Shown: positions 11,289-23,790 of the stretch, piece after piece
How the letters are laid out: every line of letters starts with the position of its first letter
Numbering within the stretch: the first letter of the stretch is position 1
Origin: Patiria pectinifera
Taxonomy: Eukaryota > Echinodermata > Asteroidea > Valvatida > Asterinidae
Reading direction: 5' to 3'
Length of the DNA stretch: 64,000 bases
Assembly (NCBI GenBank): GCA_029964075.1
Contig: CM057142.1
Location: 32,738,392 to 32,802,391, forward strand
Made by a program: the position numbers and the translations under genes
Notes under the pieces: generated by a model
Told to the model about the DNA's origin: nothing
What the model saw: only the letters and a program-made list of their open reading frames with translations
Databases searched by the model: none

Positions 11289-12528
11289 AGGGACCATCAG
11301 CGACCATGACAGGATATCTGGAAGGAAGGCAACAAAGCACTGTGTAATGTCGCACGAATGCAAGGGCATGATCAAATCCAGAGAAAACAATTGTATTCAC
11401 TGTCTTTTTTTAACTGTTTAACTGTGCACAATACTTGTAACTGGTGCTAATTGTTTGGGATTACAGTGCACATTCCATAAGAGTAGGACAGATATATGGT
11501 TTGGACACCCCACTCTGAAAGATTTTATCGGCACTTTTGTTTTAATCTGCCTTGGGTTTTTTTTTTAATGGGAGCACAAATTGCAATCAACAAACATGTT
11601 TATATTTTACACAGAACTTCCCTTGCTTTTAGAAAAATGAAGTTTTCAGAGTTTCCTAAACTGATTGTTCCTTTTTAACATTTTAACCACATCCTTTGTC
11701 ATTTCCTCTTGTTTTTATGAATCCCTTGCAATTCAGTTTTCATCAGATTTTAAAAGTTGTGTCAGCCAACCACATTTAATGGTGAAATTAAGAACAATTT
11801 CAGTAACTCCACCTTTTTTTTTATATTAAAATGCACATACTATTTGCAAAGACTTCCATGTATTATGCACTACTGAGTTGGCTATTTGACTGATTTTATT
11901 CCCTGATTTAGAATTTCTGTTTGTAACACTGATCAACTGTAATGTACAATTTTACTGATGAATGGTTCTAAATTATTGTTGTCAATTTTTTTTAAATGTA
12001 TCAACGATTTTAGTGTACATGATTTAAAGACATATTTAATTATCTAAATTCAGGGCGGGGAATCATCCGTTACCACAAGATCAAACTATTTTTTTTTATT
12101 GAATCAATTTTTTTTGGTGGCTAATTATTGTCAAACATTTTAGTACATGGTTCTAAGGATGTACGTTGTGTTAAGTTAACTAAATGCAGGGTGGAGGAAT
12201 CATCCGTTTCCGCAAGATCAAAACGTCTGTAAGGAATCACTTTCAAATCTCTTGTTGCTAATTTTGAAACAAGAAAAGCTATCTTATCAAAGGAACAACT
12301 TGTAAATTTTTACCTTTTTCATCACAATTTCTAACCACAAATGCTATGAACAAGTTAATTAGATGAGCAAAGTAAGTTTGATTAATAATTACAATTGAGT
12401 ATTAAATAATGTTGATTTGTATCATTATAACTGCAAACTTAATGCAAGAACAATATTTAACGCAATTTAAATCCAATGCCCACTTCATGTTGTGTTGAAG
12501 CCTTCACAGTTTTCACTTACTGTTATGT
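11289..12528 (+). other. PLCB: PLC-beta 3' UTR / downstream flank
   Basis: AT-rich sequence directly after the stop codon, with no coding potential. No clear AATAAA with a good context was seen nearby; ATTAAA variants occur near 11825 and 12402, so the poly(A) site is unresolved. A direct repeat is present: GGCGGGGAATCATCCGTT near 12054 and GGTGGAGGAATCATCCGTT near 12190, each followed by a CAAGATCAAA word. Confidence 0.45.
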
Positions 12529-12828
12529 TGTTATTATTATTATTAATTATTATTAATAATCATTTCTGGTAATGAAACCAAGGATTCCTCAAAAGCGCCC
12601 TAGGCACTGTAGCTCGCAAGCCTGAAGAAACCTGTGGAGAGAAGACAATGAGAAGAAGTTACAGTTTTAGAGGTGGGAGGAAAAGCCCAGAGGAATATTC
12701 TGGGGAAAACCCACGGAATCAGGCAGGGACTGAAAACCCAATCCACATATTGGCCCAGGCGGGATTCGAACCCGGGTCACAGCGGTGGAAGGCGAGGAAA
12801 GTACCGCTTCGCCAACCTGACTCCCCCT
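12529..12828 (-). mobile_element. tRNA-derived SINE with TTA-type tail
   Basis: Read on the minus strand it starts with a tRNA-like head: AGGTTGGCGAAGCGG (A-box region) and GGGTTCGAATCCC (B box), spaced as in a Leu/Ser-type tRNA. A body follows with GTGGGTTTTCCCC, and the element ends in an AATAATAATAA tail (plus-strand TTATTATTATTA at about 12530). The head lacks a proper acceptor stem, so this is a SINE and not a functional tRNA. Confidence 0.75.
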
Positions 12829-15189
12829 TGTTTTGCTTTGTTTTTGAACTGCATTGTGAAAAGCATGTTAATTTTTTTTAAATTTTAGAACAAGCAAAAA
12901 AGGAACACTGAAAATTTTGTGAAGTTTTTTTTTTTAGGGATGTTAAAGTTTACGGGACTTTTAACAAAGATAAGCTGTGGAAGCAGTTTCGTGACAGTAA
13001 CTTTCACATTAAAATATATCTTAACCTTCTTCATACAAGATAAGCATAGGCCTATTGTGTTCGCCGAAGTCAAAACTTTTATTTTGAAGAAAAAGATATT
13101 GACTAAAGTTGAAGCCAAAAAACCACGACAAGTTTAAAGGCAACCTAGACTTGGTGCTTAATTTCAACGCATGAGAGTGTGGATACAAAGTCCCTTATTT
13201 GTTAATCACAGAACTGCCTTGGATGAAATAATACATCTTTAATATTGGTATGTGTGTGTATATATAGTTTGAGTTGAAGCAAAATGTATATAGGAACATA
13301 TTTATGTAAGCGTAAATGCTCCAGTACTGATGCTATATAATGATCTGAATTTTGGTAAATTCTAGAGCCGCACGTGGCCCAGTCTATATGCCACAAACAC
13401 AAGAGTCAGTGGTGTTCGATGGCATGCCTGATGAAAAAATATATATCCATTGGAAATCGGAAAAGCTCTTCATCATGTGAGCTCTTCAACCATGCAATAT
13501 TTCATATGCCTGCAAGATTTAATGAAAAAGGGACAAAGATCCAAATTGGTTTTTTTTTGGGGGGGGGGGGTCGAAAATGCCAAAAACGTGTTTGTCACAA
13601 GATACATGTGTACATTTTTTTAGCATTGGCCCTTTGCCCGTTTGTGAAATAATTATAGTGCACATTTATCAAAGGGAGCACACACGTGGACTGCTTATTA
13701 CATTATTGTGTCAATGTGTGTGGTGTAGCGCACTATTAAGCTTCGTGCGAATGCAGGCAGGTTCGTACTCGGTGCAAAAGTGAACACAGTCGTGAACTTT
13801 GTGACTTCTCAGCAAGTATTGACAGAGTGCTGTAGTTCGAACTAGCCTCAATAAGTGGCTAGATCTGTGGCTAATAATTGCAATGAGCACTTTGTCAGGG
13901 CAGCCAAAAGATCTCACTGTGCTGCTTTGGCCAGCTAAAGGAGGTTCAGTGCTCCAAGTGTGGACTGGCATGACTAGGTCTGAAAGACAAGTTTTGAATT
14001 GAAATATAGAAGATATAAACTCAGTACAAGGGCAATATTACCTTACGCGTTTGATGAGCATTGTGTATATCCTGGCATGTGCCTAATTATGCTGCAAATA
14101 TTGATCAAGACATTCTCATGATTTTAAGGCGCTGAACCAGTATTTGTTTTAATGAGATATGAGGTTTTCCAAACAGTGGCTTCATCTTCCAGCTTTGGCT
14201 TCATCTTTAACAATCATCTTGAGGCCTTTAATGCTCATACTCTGTTAACTTTGGACTAAAATCACCCTGGAGCTGAAGCCAGAGCTGGAACCCGTATTTG
14301 TTAAAATCCCTTTTCACAATCTCCATTCCCCTTCCGAGACTGTTTCATGTAACATTCATTTACCAGAAAATAAAGTATTTTACACAGGAGAATATTTTCT
14401 ACGGTGCAATAACAACATCTTTATGAATTCTCCACAATGTCACGTTTGGAAGTAAAAGTTATAAGGTGCCTGAATATATCTTTCAGACATCCCAATATAC
14501 AAACACAAGTGGGCTTTTGAGAATTTGTTTTTTTGATGTATCAAAGTTTTAATTACACAGCACTATTCTGTATGATAGGAAAAGAGCATTTGTTTATATT
14601 TGTGGAGGATGTCTTCAATTGGTTGTACATTATGTACCATAAATAAGTATTTTTAAAAGCAAGTGCATGGGTTCATTTCAAATTACGGGAAGAAGTTTCA
14701 GAACGAAGGTTATTTACCTGCCGATTTGGGGAATATTGTAATATTAATGAGTGCATTACACCAACTGATGTGTCGGGGTGTCATTTATTGAAGGAAAAAC
14801 ACTCTTGGAATCAGGAAGTATATTTAAATACCTATATATTTTTGATATAAAATAGTACAGAGGGCTAGAAATTATTATATAACCACTATGAGTATGACAT
14901 ATTGTAGTACTGTATAAATTTAGGATTGTTTAATTTTTCGAAACTTTGCACTTTTTTTGAGTGAAATTGTGAGAAGGAATGGATGGCGTATTGTTAGTTT
15001 TTTTGCTTTTTTTCCCCTTTATATTACAAATCAAGTCGCATGTTAGGTGGCAGGTATAGCAATTCAGCACTCATTTTGTATAATGTGTAGTTTGTGTGAG
15101 AATACAAGTGCGATTTTTTTTTTTAAGTTTAAAGTGTTCCAAAGGCCTTATGGGGGTAATAAACAGACATTTATCCAAGGTATACTATA
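12829..15189. other. Intergenic, nothing recognised
   Basis: AT-rich sequence without conserved coding. A G10 run follows poly-T near 13551-13570. One AATAAA is near 14370. No MITE pair or tRNA-like box was detected by eye. Confidence 0.4.
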
Positions 15190-15433
15190 GGGCCCGTCTC
15201 AGTTCATATCCGGGACGAGTTTCGGACAAGTTACAGGTAAACATTGTCCAGAAGAAGCCTCTGCATAATTTGAAAATTAATTTCATTAGAAAACTGCTTG
15301 ACTCACCAATACTGATAACTTCAATTTGGGACGATTGCGGGGAAGTTGTTCAGAATCCTGCAACTTGTACGCGTTACAATGTCTGCCACTCGTCCGACCG
15401 GAACTCGTCCCGTATATGAATTGAGACGGGCCC
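15190..15433. mobile_element. MITE with GGGCCCGTCTCAGTTCATAT termini
   Basis: A 244-bp stretch begins GGGCCCGTCTCAGTTCATAT and ends ATATGAATTGAGACGGGCCC. The inverted repeats run on for about 32 bp with the CGGGACGAGT/ACTCGTCCCG words. Short open frames crossing it are by-products of the termini. Flanks are TA-rich (CTATA / TTAATT), so the target duplication is ambiguous. Confidence 0.7.
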
Positions 15434-15874
15434 TTAATTGACATGGGTTTACCGGTATATGTTGCTATAATTCGAAAATCTACATCTTTACAGTCTTAAA
15501 TAAATTCAATTAAAGGTACTAATTTGCTTTAGTGAATGAGATTTTTCTAGTTTTTTTTTTGTACTCAGAAAAGGGCGTCACTGCAGTGCCCCCTATTAAG
15601 TACGGTCTATTGAGAAGGATGCATGGGATGAATGATGAATGCTAAGCTTAGGCCTGCTCCGTGTGAGTGAGAAACGTTTGCCTGTAAATAATGGGCAATA
15701 TCAACAGATCCATGACCTTGAAGCCATCTTTGAAGTGTGTGCTTTTGTTCCACGTAGATAGCACGGGGACACCTCTCCTGCATTCAGTGTTGCACCATGC
15801 ACGATTTGAGACATGTCCCCCATGTCCCTGTTACCTAGCACATCCCACCTAGATATCACAAAAGAATTCCCGAG

Positions 15875-16343
15875 GGTTGCAGACCAGTAAATAAACTTCC
15901 GTAGACCCCAATGGTAAATGCTCCCACTTCAGAAATTCGGGAAAAATACAACTCTCCAAGGTGTTCGAGACACACATCAAATTAAAGCTTATTTCATCAT
16001 CTTTCATTTTCTTTTCAATTTTCGGGGGGTCAACTGATGACTTTTAGGAGAAATTTCTATCCGAGATGATCATCCCTGAAAATAGTCCTGAAGCCCATCG
16101 CCATTATGAAAAACGATGCGTACACTCCATTGCAGAATAGAGCGCTTTAAGGGCCCCAATTTCATCCAAATTGAACGGAACTACAAGCTCACAGTCCTGT
16201 GCACGGCTTCCACCCATATTTTATTTTTACAAACCCTCAAGTTCATGGCCCACAGCATGTTCAAATACTGACGATTTTGAGGGCATGCAAATCGTGATTT
16301 GGCCGGCGTAGGCAATTTCCGACCGATTTACTGGTCTGCAACC
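15875..16343 (+). mobile_element. MITE with GGTTGCAGACCAGTAAAT termini, copy 1
   Basis: Begins GGTTGCAGACCAGTAAAT and ends ATTTACTGGTCTGCAACC. The interior matches, in reverse complement, the element at 27390-27833: shared words include CACCTTGGAGAG, GGGGCCC, AGCGCT and CCTACGCCGG. CGAG flanks both ends, possibly part of a short target duplication. Confidence 0.75.
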
Positions 16344-17880
16344 CGAGGTTCCGTGAACACTAACCAACACACAAAAAGGGGGGGGGGATCCTCCGTCGCA
16401 TGTCTTGCTTTAAACGTTCAGTGTTACTGAATTATCGGGGGAAAAAACTTCCAAAGATGGTTGATGATCGGAAAGGGTCTATAATTATGATCCAAACACA
16501 GTGCCTGTATAAATAGCATACACAACAGTTCATGAAGGAAGCTTCCGTTACAAACGGGGGGAGGGAGGGTGATTGCATCTCCTGCCAATTGAAATGATTA
16601 GGCCTATGCTCAACCAAATTGGTAAATTTTGACACTTTACGAAATCAGTCACACTTTTTATCGCGACACTTATTTTAAATGGCACCACTCTGTGCAAAAG
16701 GGCAGAACGTTTGTGTAATCAAAAGAGAATCAAGTATGCTTTGTCTTTTTCCCTCTTTTGACTTGAGGTTAAATCGTGTTGATCAACGTAATCGTTTTCA
16801 ATTGCAGTCGTTTTTTAGTCATATCGGACATTTGTGTGCAGGGAGATTTGATATTGATAAACGACACATCCCACCACTTGATTGAATTTTTTTTAAAATA
16901 ATATTTAGTGTTATTTCACAGAACAAATTAAAGAATGTAACATTTTAATAAATTTTAAAGTTTTTTTGGCATGGATGGGAAAAACACCTATAATGCTCGG
17001 CTGTAGAATTTTAAAAAAAGATGTAATTTGAGTAATAATTTAGTGTCTTTGTGGTTTAATTTTCACCGGGGTGATGTTAGTTTTGTCAATTCGATTGTGT
17101 TTTGTCCTTCACATATGGTTTCAAGAATCTCATATTTTCCTCTATACGAATATTATCCCTGCTGTACCCAATGGTTTCTTCTTATTTTGCGCATGCAGCT
17201 CTGTCTTTGTAATTGTATTTAACAGATTGATGTCTCCTCGTATACACCGCACTACATTAAGTAGTTTCACTTCAATTATTGAGGAATATGAACAAGTATT
17301 TGGTGTGATTGTTCTGCTGAAAACAGACCAGTAACCCAAATTGAGCCAAACAAACATGAATTAGGAATGTCAAGATTCAGATTTCGAAAACTAATTCTGA
17401 AGGAGCTTTAGAGCTTTCACATAATGCTGCATTTTACCCCCCAAAAATCTAAGAGCTTCACATACATCACTATCAGAAATGGAAAAATGTGACCCTCAAA
17501 ATGTGACACTCGTTCCTGAGTCCTGCCGATACAAGCCATTCCTCACACCACGTCACAGTCCTTTAACTTGACTTTGTCACACGAATTCATTTCACTTATA
17601 AATATAACTTCTTGTTGATTGTTGATAGTTGTTTTAACAGCCAACATTCGTTAGCATCCTGTTTATGACAAAGCAGGTTGTCACTCCCCCTTAAAAGTAC
17701 AAGAAGATTCATGCTAACATTAAAATCCGACTCCTATGAAAATCGGACCCCTATTTCCCTATTATTGGTTGATCCCTCGCACGTGACAGGTCACTCTCCC
17801 GAAATGATCTTAAAAATAGCATAGTATCGTAATCACGCGTGCGCAGTACTACCAATGAGTCCACATTTCATGGAGTCGGA
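16344..17880. other. Intergenic, nothing recognised
   Basis: AT-rich, with a G9 run near 16379-16388. Small open frames (for example 16679-16885 and 17028-17334) lack any recognisable domain, codon bias or splice context and are treated as chance. Confidence 0.4.
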
Positions 17881-19110
17881 TATTCGGAAACAGGTCAACT
17901 CGTACGCGAACCAACTCGTACGCGAGTCAACTCGTACGCGGATTGGTCAACTCGTACGCGAGACAACTCGTACGCGAGCCAACTCGTACGCGTGCCAACT
18001 CGTACGCGAGCCAACTCGTACGCGAGCCAACTCGTACGCGAACCAACTCGAGGATTGGGTTGGCATGGTTGGGAAGAATTTGGGAATAGTGTGACGGGTA
18101 GTCCAAAGTTCAATGTGCGACAATAGACAATTGCACTGTCTAACTGAAAACCCAATCGGTCCTTTTCAGGGCCACCACGCATTTGCAGTGATATTAAATA
18201 AAATTCAAATTTTTAAAAATAAATCAAATTCACCTCCCCATTGTTTTATTTTACAAAATATAATTTGGAGACATAATAATTAGGACTAAAAAATTATCGG
18301 ACCCAAGCAAAAAAATAATTTTCTGACCCAAGAAAATCGCATTTGACCCAAGAAACCTCGCATTTCCGGTGAAATTATATAAAATTCTGATTTTAACAAA
18401 AAATAAAAATCAACTCCCCATTTTTTCTTTTTTTACAAAATATTATTTGGATATATAATAATTAGGACTAAAAAACTATCTGACCCAAGCAAAAAACTGG
18501 CGGACACTGTCCGTACAACTGTATAAGCATGCGTGATGCTATATTCCTTTTTTTTTTTATAGTAGCTCCTTTTTATACAATAGACCTCGCAAATATCGGT
18601 GTTTTCTTGTCATTTTACTTGTCTAACCAACCAGCAATTGTACCGCGGCATACACAGGTTACAGCGATTCAATCATGCATTCTTTATACAGTGCGCGGTG
18701 CGGCGGGAACCAATCATACTAGTTATCGCGAAGACAACTTCCCAATCAATCAAGCGAACTTGTAAAAAAACAAAAAAACGCAGAATTCTTCTCTAAAAAA
18801 TCGCGAATGTAAGTAGCACTGGCGGATTCAAAAATCAACTACATTTAATTTGAAAATCTCAACCTTTCAGAAAAGGTAAAATTATGCCGACCTACCGTAC
18901 TGAACCTAATTTCATCTGTCCATGTGAGCTAAACCAATCGTCTAAACTCACGCGTACGAGTTGGTCAGCGTACGAGTTGGTCGGCGTACGAGTCGGTCCG
19001 CGTACGAGTCGGTCCGCGTACGAGTCGGTTCGCGTACGAATTGACCCGCGTACGAGTTGGTCGCGTACGAGTTGGTTCGCGTACGAGTTGACCTGTATTC
19101 TGATATTCAC
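17876..19110. mobile_element. Foldback element with CGTACG minisatellite arms
   Basis: The left arm (about 17895-18050) is a tandem of roughly ten units of about 16 bp, CAACTCGTACGCGAGC. The right arm (about 18947-19092) is the reverse complement, units like GCGTACGAGTTGGTC. Outside the arrays the flanks also match inverted: GATATTCGGAAACAGG at left against CCTGTATTCTGATATTC at right. So the whole 1.2 kb is one long inverted-repeat element whose arms have expanded as a minisatellite. Two open frames follow the array because 16 is not a multiple of 3. Confidence 0.65.
18181..18500 (+). repeat. Two-copy direct repeat inside the CGTACG foldback
   Basis: Two units of about 160 bp, each running from GATATTAAATAAAATTC-like to GGACTAAAAAATTATC and CCCAAGCAAAAAA words. 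They share CTCCCCATT, TACAAAATATAATTTGGA and ATAATAATTAGGACT. Confidence 0.6.
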
Positions 19111-20397
19111 GCTACACCGGACGGCTCATATCATGTGACTTTATGAATTTATATGTGTTTGTTGGTTGTTGTTTTGGGTGTTTTTTTTGGGGGGGGGGTA
19201 CCGATGCACCAGTATTTTGTTATTGTTGTATTATCAATCAAATACCTGGTATAATGAACATAAGAAATTAAAAGCTTTTTAAGCATGCTTTAGAATACAT
19301 TTCGTTTATTATCAAATCATGGATCTCCTTGAAAAAAATATAAATTGACACTTTTTTATATACATTGTACCTGTAATAGCTGAAGATTTTTGGATATCAT
19401 GCTTTGGTTTGCAATCTATTCAAGAAAGTCGGTCTGTAGTCCAATTCTCGCTCAATATAAGCTAATTTGAGATTACAATTGTTGCAAATATCTCAATATT
19501 ATTGTTTTTATTGTGGCCAGCCGGCGAAGCCGTGTAGGCGCATACTGTTTCCGCCTTGTTTTAAATTTAAAATATATGTAGTACATGAACTGAAGATCTC
19601 TTTAAATAAGGTTTACCATCCCCGGAGGGGTTTTATTACACATTTTACGACATTTAACATTTTTAACAATTAAGACATTATAATTAATAATGTAAACAAG
19701 GATTTATTTGGGTGGATGTTTTGTCATTAAAGGATCACCAATGTTTTACAGCGCGACTTTGAGTTTTACTCGTTTGGATTTTGGGAGAGAAACAGTGTTG
19801 TAAATAATTAACAGAACACCAAAAATAGAAGACTCGTGCAAACTGAAAGTATCTTCAAAGGGAGATAACGTGCAAGGCGTGTCGTAAAAGGTAATACAAA
19901 AAAACCCACATAGGTAGAGTATAGTTATGAAACTTGTACCCTGTAGTGTGGTTGCGTCATAAACGAGGGCTTATACGTTTTTTAAGCAAGCAAGCCTTTC
20001 ATATTGAAAGGGGAAAAGGGGTCCAAACAACACTACTAAAACTAAAACTTGTTTCCAAACCGAGGGCATATAGACTTTTATCATGCCACCACCATTTCAG
20101 TCATGTTCCCTGTATCCAATAACAGTACTGAATGATAATGTTTTTTGTACAAAAGGGAACCAGACTATTTTTCCTTCCAGCCTCACTTTGGTTTCATACG
20201 TTGATTTAAATGGGGAAAATCACGATGGCCGCAACATGATAATGGTCTATTCCAAAGGTTCATCGGCAAAAATACTCCCATCTTTACGCATAGGCCTACA
20301 TGTAAGACGAAAACTCTGTTTTGAAAGCTTGAATTCCATAGGGGTGACGTTAAGGCATGTAGGATCATTATGCATTTATCCCAAAAGTAACTTTGCA
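19111..20397. other. Intergenic, nothing recognised
   Basis: Sequence with a T/G-rich stretch (about 19160-19200) and poly-A runs. No conserved coding sequence or paired repeat was seen up to the foldback element at 20398. Confidence 0.35.
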
Positions 20398-20870
20398 TTA
20401 AAGAGGTTGTGGAATGCTCGAAGACATTTCCGTCATTTTTCGGGTATATGTAGCCTAAGGTGTGATGAAATAAAAACGACTATTGTGTCTGTCATGAAAT
20501 GAGTACAAAAGGTACTTTTGAGAGCTGTTTTTCAGGTCCTGTTTCGACCCGAACGTGCATTTTGTGTAAAAGTCGTCGTTGGGGGCCGCAAACAAAACAT
20601 AGTAAATAGTGACGTAATAAACATGACTTCCGATGCAGCGTAGTATAAACGAGTCATGTTTATTACGTCACGATTTTTCTCATTTTACGGAGAACCCGAC
20701 GACTGTTGATTTCAATCATGCGCTCGCCGACCAAATGAATTTCAGTTTTATAAACATAAACGCACATTACAAAAGAATGGGACTTTGTCATTATGATATA
20801 TATGGGTGTACTCTACAATAAAAAAACTGTAAAAAACAAAACGACTTTCAGCATTCCACAACCTCTTTAA
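20398..20870. mobile_element. TTAA-flanked foldback MITE, asymmetric copy
   Basis: Starts TTAAAGAGGTTGTGGAATGC and ends GCATTCCACAACCTCTTTAA. The left 250 bp (CATTTCCGTCATTTTTCGG, TTTCGACCCGAACGTGC, GTGACGTAATAAACA) matches the copy at 61555-62032 almost base for base, but the right arm has been replaced or has diverged, so the hairpin is incomplete. TTAA at both edges suggests piggyBac-like mobilisation. Confidence 0.7.
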
Positions 20871-20939
20871 TAGGCATATGTATATACTTGGATTAAAGAT
20901 GGTATACTGGTACTATTAACCCCGTGATATTATTCCGAC

Positions 20940-21205
20940 TGGCTTGCTGTCCTTTATAAGAACTCAAGACATATAGGTGATTTCCAATGTCAGTCATTTT
21001 GACTGATTTTTGGAAATACATGTGAAGAGTGCTGTGGACGAAACGTGTACGTGGATTGTGAATGGTTTATCACTGTTTTCTCGAAAAGTGTAAGATCCAC
21101 TGAGCTGAAACTTCAAAAAGTTAGGTTTGAACATTCTTCTTTGGATTTTTGAGTAGTGTTTTTGTTGGAAACGAACAAACTGCATGAATAAAGACAAATG
21201 ATCAT
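20940..21205 (-). mobile_element. Partial MITE (GAAACTTCAAAAAGTT family)
   Basis: Shares, in reverse complement, the words TCAGTCAATTGACTGAT-like, GAAGAATGTTCAAAACCT, GTTTTAGCTCAGTGG and GTTTCCAA with 40650-40985. The family has a GTCAGTCATTTTGACTGAC palindrome in its middle. Confidence 0.5.
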
Positions 21206-21246
21206 ATATGCTTTTAAGTAAGTTGTTGGAGGCACGAAGTCCGATT

Positions 21247-21350
21247 TGTGCAATACATTGGTACGGTCGCTCACTGGACTTTCCTTGCCTTCCTAAATTT
21301 TCTGACCAAGGTTCGAATCCCGTTCAGGCCAATATATGGACTGGATTTTC
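21247..21350 (+). mobile_element. tRNA-like SINE head
   Basis: TGGTACGGTCGCTCACTGG resembles an A-box region and AAGGTTCGAATCCCG a B box about 60 bp further on. There is no acceptor stem. It lies at the left edge of the glycosyltransferase duplication. Confidence 0.4.
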
Positions 21351-22400
21351 AGTCCCTGTCGAATTCTGTTGGTTTCCCTGGGGTGTCAATCCCGGATTAT
21401 CCTCTCATTTCTAAAACAGCAACATATTTCATGTTTTCTACGTTTCATTTATTTCGTTTCCTCTGTAATTATGAAGAACCTTCTGTTTAATTCACAAAGA
21501 GAAAAAAAAAGTGAAGAACGGAGACTAGTAATTTATTTCGTCATTCCAACTTTAATAATTCATGTACAAAGTCCTGATGGAAATTTAATAACCGCCAATT
21601 GTAAGTTTAAGTGTTTATCTTTATCTAGGGTAACATAAAAGAAGTCTTCAACAAGGCCCTTAACAGGTTGGAAGTATCAAAAATCACTTTAACAAGTTAA
21701 CGAAACAAACAAAAACAAATAAAACCATACAGGTAACAACATCATGACTTATAACAAACATAAATGTAGAAAAGTAAACTAAGGTATATGCACAGTGCAA
21801 GTTATAATCAACATAATTTGGATATATACCTACAGGCCCTAACTTTATGTACATTTGGATTTTGCAAAAAGATAGTTCTATAGACATTATTTGGAGCGAC
21901 TTTTTGTGTGTCAAAAAAATATTTGTTTCAATTATTTACACATGTTGATTGTGTTTACAATTTCATTTTATATTGCAAACACATATCGTATAGTAACAGA
22001 TTTTAACTTTCTGATTTCGTAATAATATAGGCCTATATCATCACGTTTTTCTTTTGAAGTTTGAAGTTATGTGCTATGCGGATGTCCAGTTTTACCAAAT
22101 CTCGTAAAAGGAAAAGAAGCGCATTTTACTGTTATCAAGAACACTCGTTGCGAGCAATGACAAAATGGGCACCCCATGCATGTGGCGCCGTTTTCTGTGC
22201 ACGGAGTACCGTTATTCTTTAGGTAAAACCCTATATAAAGTGCTCTATCAACCAAGCGAATTCTGGTGTTGCAAGCGATAGATTCCAAACAAACGGGGTA
22301 AAGCCAACACTTTTAAAACCCTGGAATATCAAATACAATTAGTGTATCACATTGTCATGTGCGATTTAACTTGTTTCATCCTCAATGTCTTAGGCATTAT

Positions 22401-22406
22401 TTTATT
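22401..22406 (-). terminator. Candidate poly(A) signal for GT77 copy A
   Basis: Plus-strand TTTATT reads AATAAA on the gene strand, 17 bases after the stop codon. The text just beyond (TGTGCGATTTAA on the plus strand) is conserved beside copy B, which suggests 3' UTR, but the hexamer itself is not conserved there. Confidence 0.4.
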
Positions 22407-22422
22407 TTGTGGGGGAGGTGGT

Positions 22423-23560
22423 CTAATTTAGTAGCCATATCTTACAGATATCAAAGACTTTCTTTTTGTTGTCATGGTTGGCTATAAATGCAGCGTGAAA
22501 GAGTGCCGTTTTCTTGGTGACGTTTCTGCATACTTCGTGATCCCAGTCGTATAAAATCTTGCCAGTCGGGAAAACTTGGAAGCTCAGAGATCTGATCTTG
22601 ATGCCGGCGTTAAGCTTGGAGGAGAGGATGTAGTTCATGACGTGCTGGTCTTGTCTCTGCTTGGGCTGGGTCTCCAGGATCCAGATCCAGAATCGCAAGA
22701 AGTACTCGGTGCGGTTGGTGGGTCGGTAGAACCCTACCCCAGCATTGAAAACTCTGCGGTAATCCCTCATGAAGGCAACGTCGTACTGGTCCCCTTTGAA
22801 ATACGGAAACGGGTCACTGAACCAGAAAGTGTCCGAATCGATGAAAAAGACCTCGAAGCCTTGCTTGATGAACTCATGTGTATACCTGGGCCTGTTGTTG
22901 ATAAATGTGACGTAGTCATGTACGCCAAAGCTGAGCGCTTCTCCCGCCTCAGGAATGGCATTGGGGGGTTTCAAAACGTGGACTCCGTAAGAATCATTGA
23001 GCCGCAGGGTCTTGTAAGTTGTCGCATCCTCGCAAATCACAACCACTTCCGGATGGATCCCGACTCTCTGGATGCTCAACAGCATGTTCTGGGTGAAATC
23101 TAGGAATCCCGAATTGGTTGTGGTCAGGACGATCTTCCGCTCTGGTAAGGCCTTGGCCAGAGCTCGAACTTCGTCAGCAAAGGAAGATGCACGTGATGAC
23201 GGTTTGACAGTCAACAGGTGGTCTTGCTTCTCGAACTCGGCCTCATGTCTTAAGAACAATGCTTCATTTAAACTTTCTGGCGGCACCCCGCGAGTCACAT
23301 CAAGTAGCGTCTTGGAATGAATCCATAAACCAACTGTACCAAAAATATGCATGCCAAAAAACACACAAATTACTATTTGTCATAGGGAATCGACATAAGC
23401 GGTAAAATTGCATTAGGATGGAATTCCAACATATGCAAACGACGGCAACTTATTTACATGTATTTTCTTTTTAAATAAACTTACCACTAGCAAACGTAAC
23501 CGAAAATAACACTACAAGAGCGGCATGGCAGAAGCACCTTGGTGACAGAAGTTTGCTCAT
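22423..23560 (-). CDS. GT77/Nucleotid_trans-type glycosyltransferase, copy A
   Basis: Predicted to transfer a sugar from a nucleotide sugar inside the secretory pathway; donor and acceptor are unknown. Coding exons on the minus strand are 23485-23560 (ATG at 23560) and 22423-23333 (TAG), joined in phase 1, giving 328 residues. Residues 1-25 (MSKLLSPRCFC, then AALVVLFSVTFAS) form a short basic head and hydrophobic stretch: a signal anchor or signal peptide. From about residue 90 the KIVLTTTNSGFLDF start matches the Nucleotid_trans family (plant rhamnogalacturonan II xylosyltransferases and relatives). DSDTFWF carries the DxD metal/nucleotide-binding motif, and FNAGVGFYRP plus DQHVMNYIL are the usual following blocks. 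NRT and NVT are N-glycosylation sequons. The ORF could start further in at 23364, but the upstream exon is conserved in copy B, so the spliced start is preferred. Confidence 0.85.
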
Positions 23561-23578
23561 GGAACAGCAGAGATGATT
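23485..23578 (-). other. First coding exon of GT77 copy A with its acceptor
   Basis: Minus strand: an aatctccag acceptor, 18 bases of 5' UTR, then the ATG and 76 coding bases ending AGTG|gtaagt. The same boundaries occur in copy B at 31674-31767, and the peptide differs at one residue only (His/Arg at position 12), so this is a real exon. Confidence 0.7.
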
Positions 23579-23790
23579 CTGGAGATTAAAAATAAATGAA
23601 TAACTGTTACTTTGAGCTGAGAGGAATATTTACCCCTGACATTTCACAGTACATGTACATAGGTACAATAAATTTAAACACGTGCTACAATCTAAACAGC
23701 TCGGGCCACGCATTGTAAAATGTGCTTGTGACTTATTCTACCGACTTCGCTCTCATAGGAAAGCGCATACATAAACAACGCCAATAGGTC

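Noticed and set aside
17895..18050. CRISPR-like regular array
   Set aside because: Units are contiguous with no unique spacers, in a eukaryotic intergenic region: a minisatellite within a foldback element.
17839..18182. Three overlapping frames with RVPTRTRANSYA repeats
   Set aside because: Translation of the CGTACG minisatellite; open in several frames on both strands because the unit is 16 bp without stops.
20083..20502. Open frame of 139 residues
   Set aside because: Its right part lies in the TTAA-flanked foldback, and the related element at 61555 does not keep the frame.
22576..23103. Open frame of 175 residues on the plus strand opposite GT77 copy A (also 30758-31282 opposite copy B)
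   Set aside because: Shadow of the conserved minus-strand enzyme; it breaks in copy B and has no domain.
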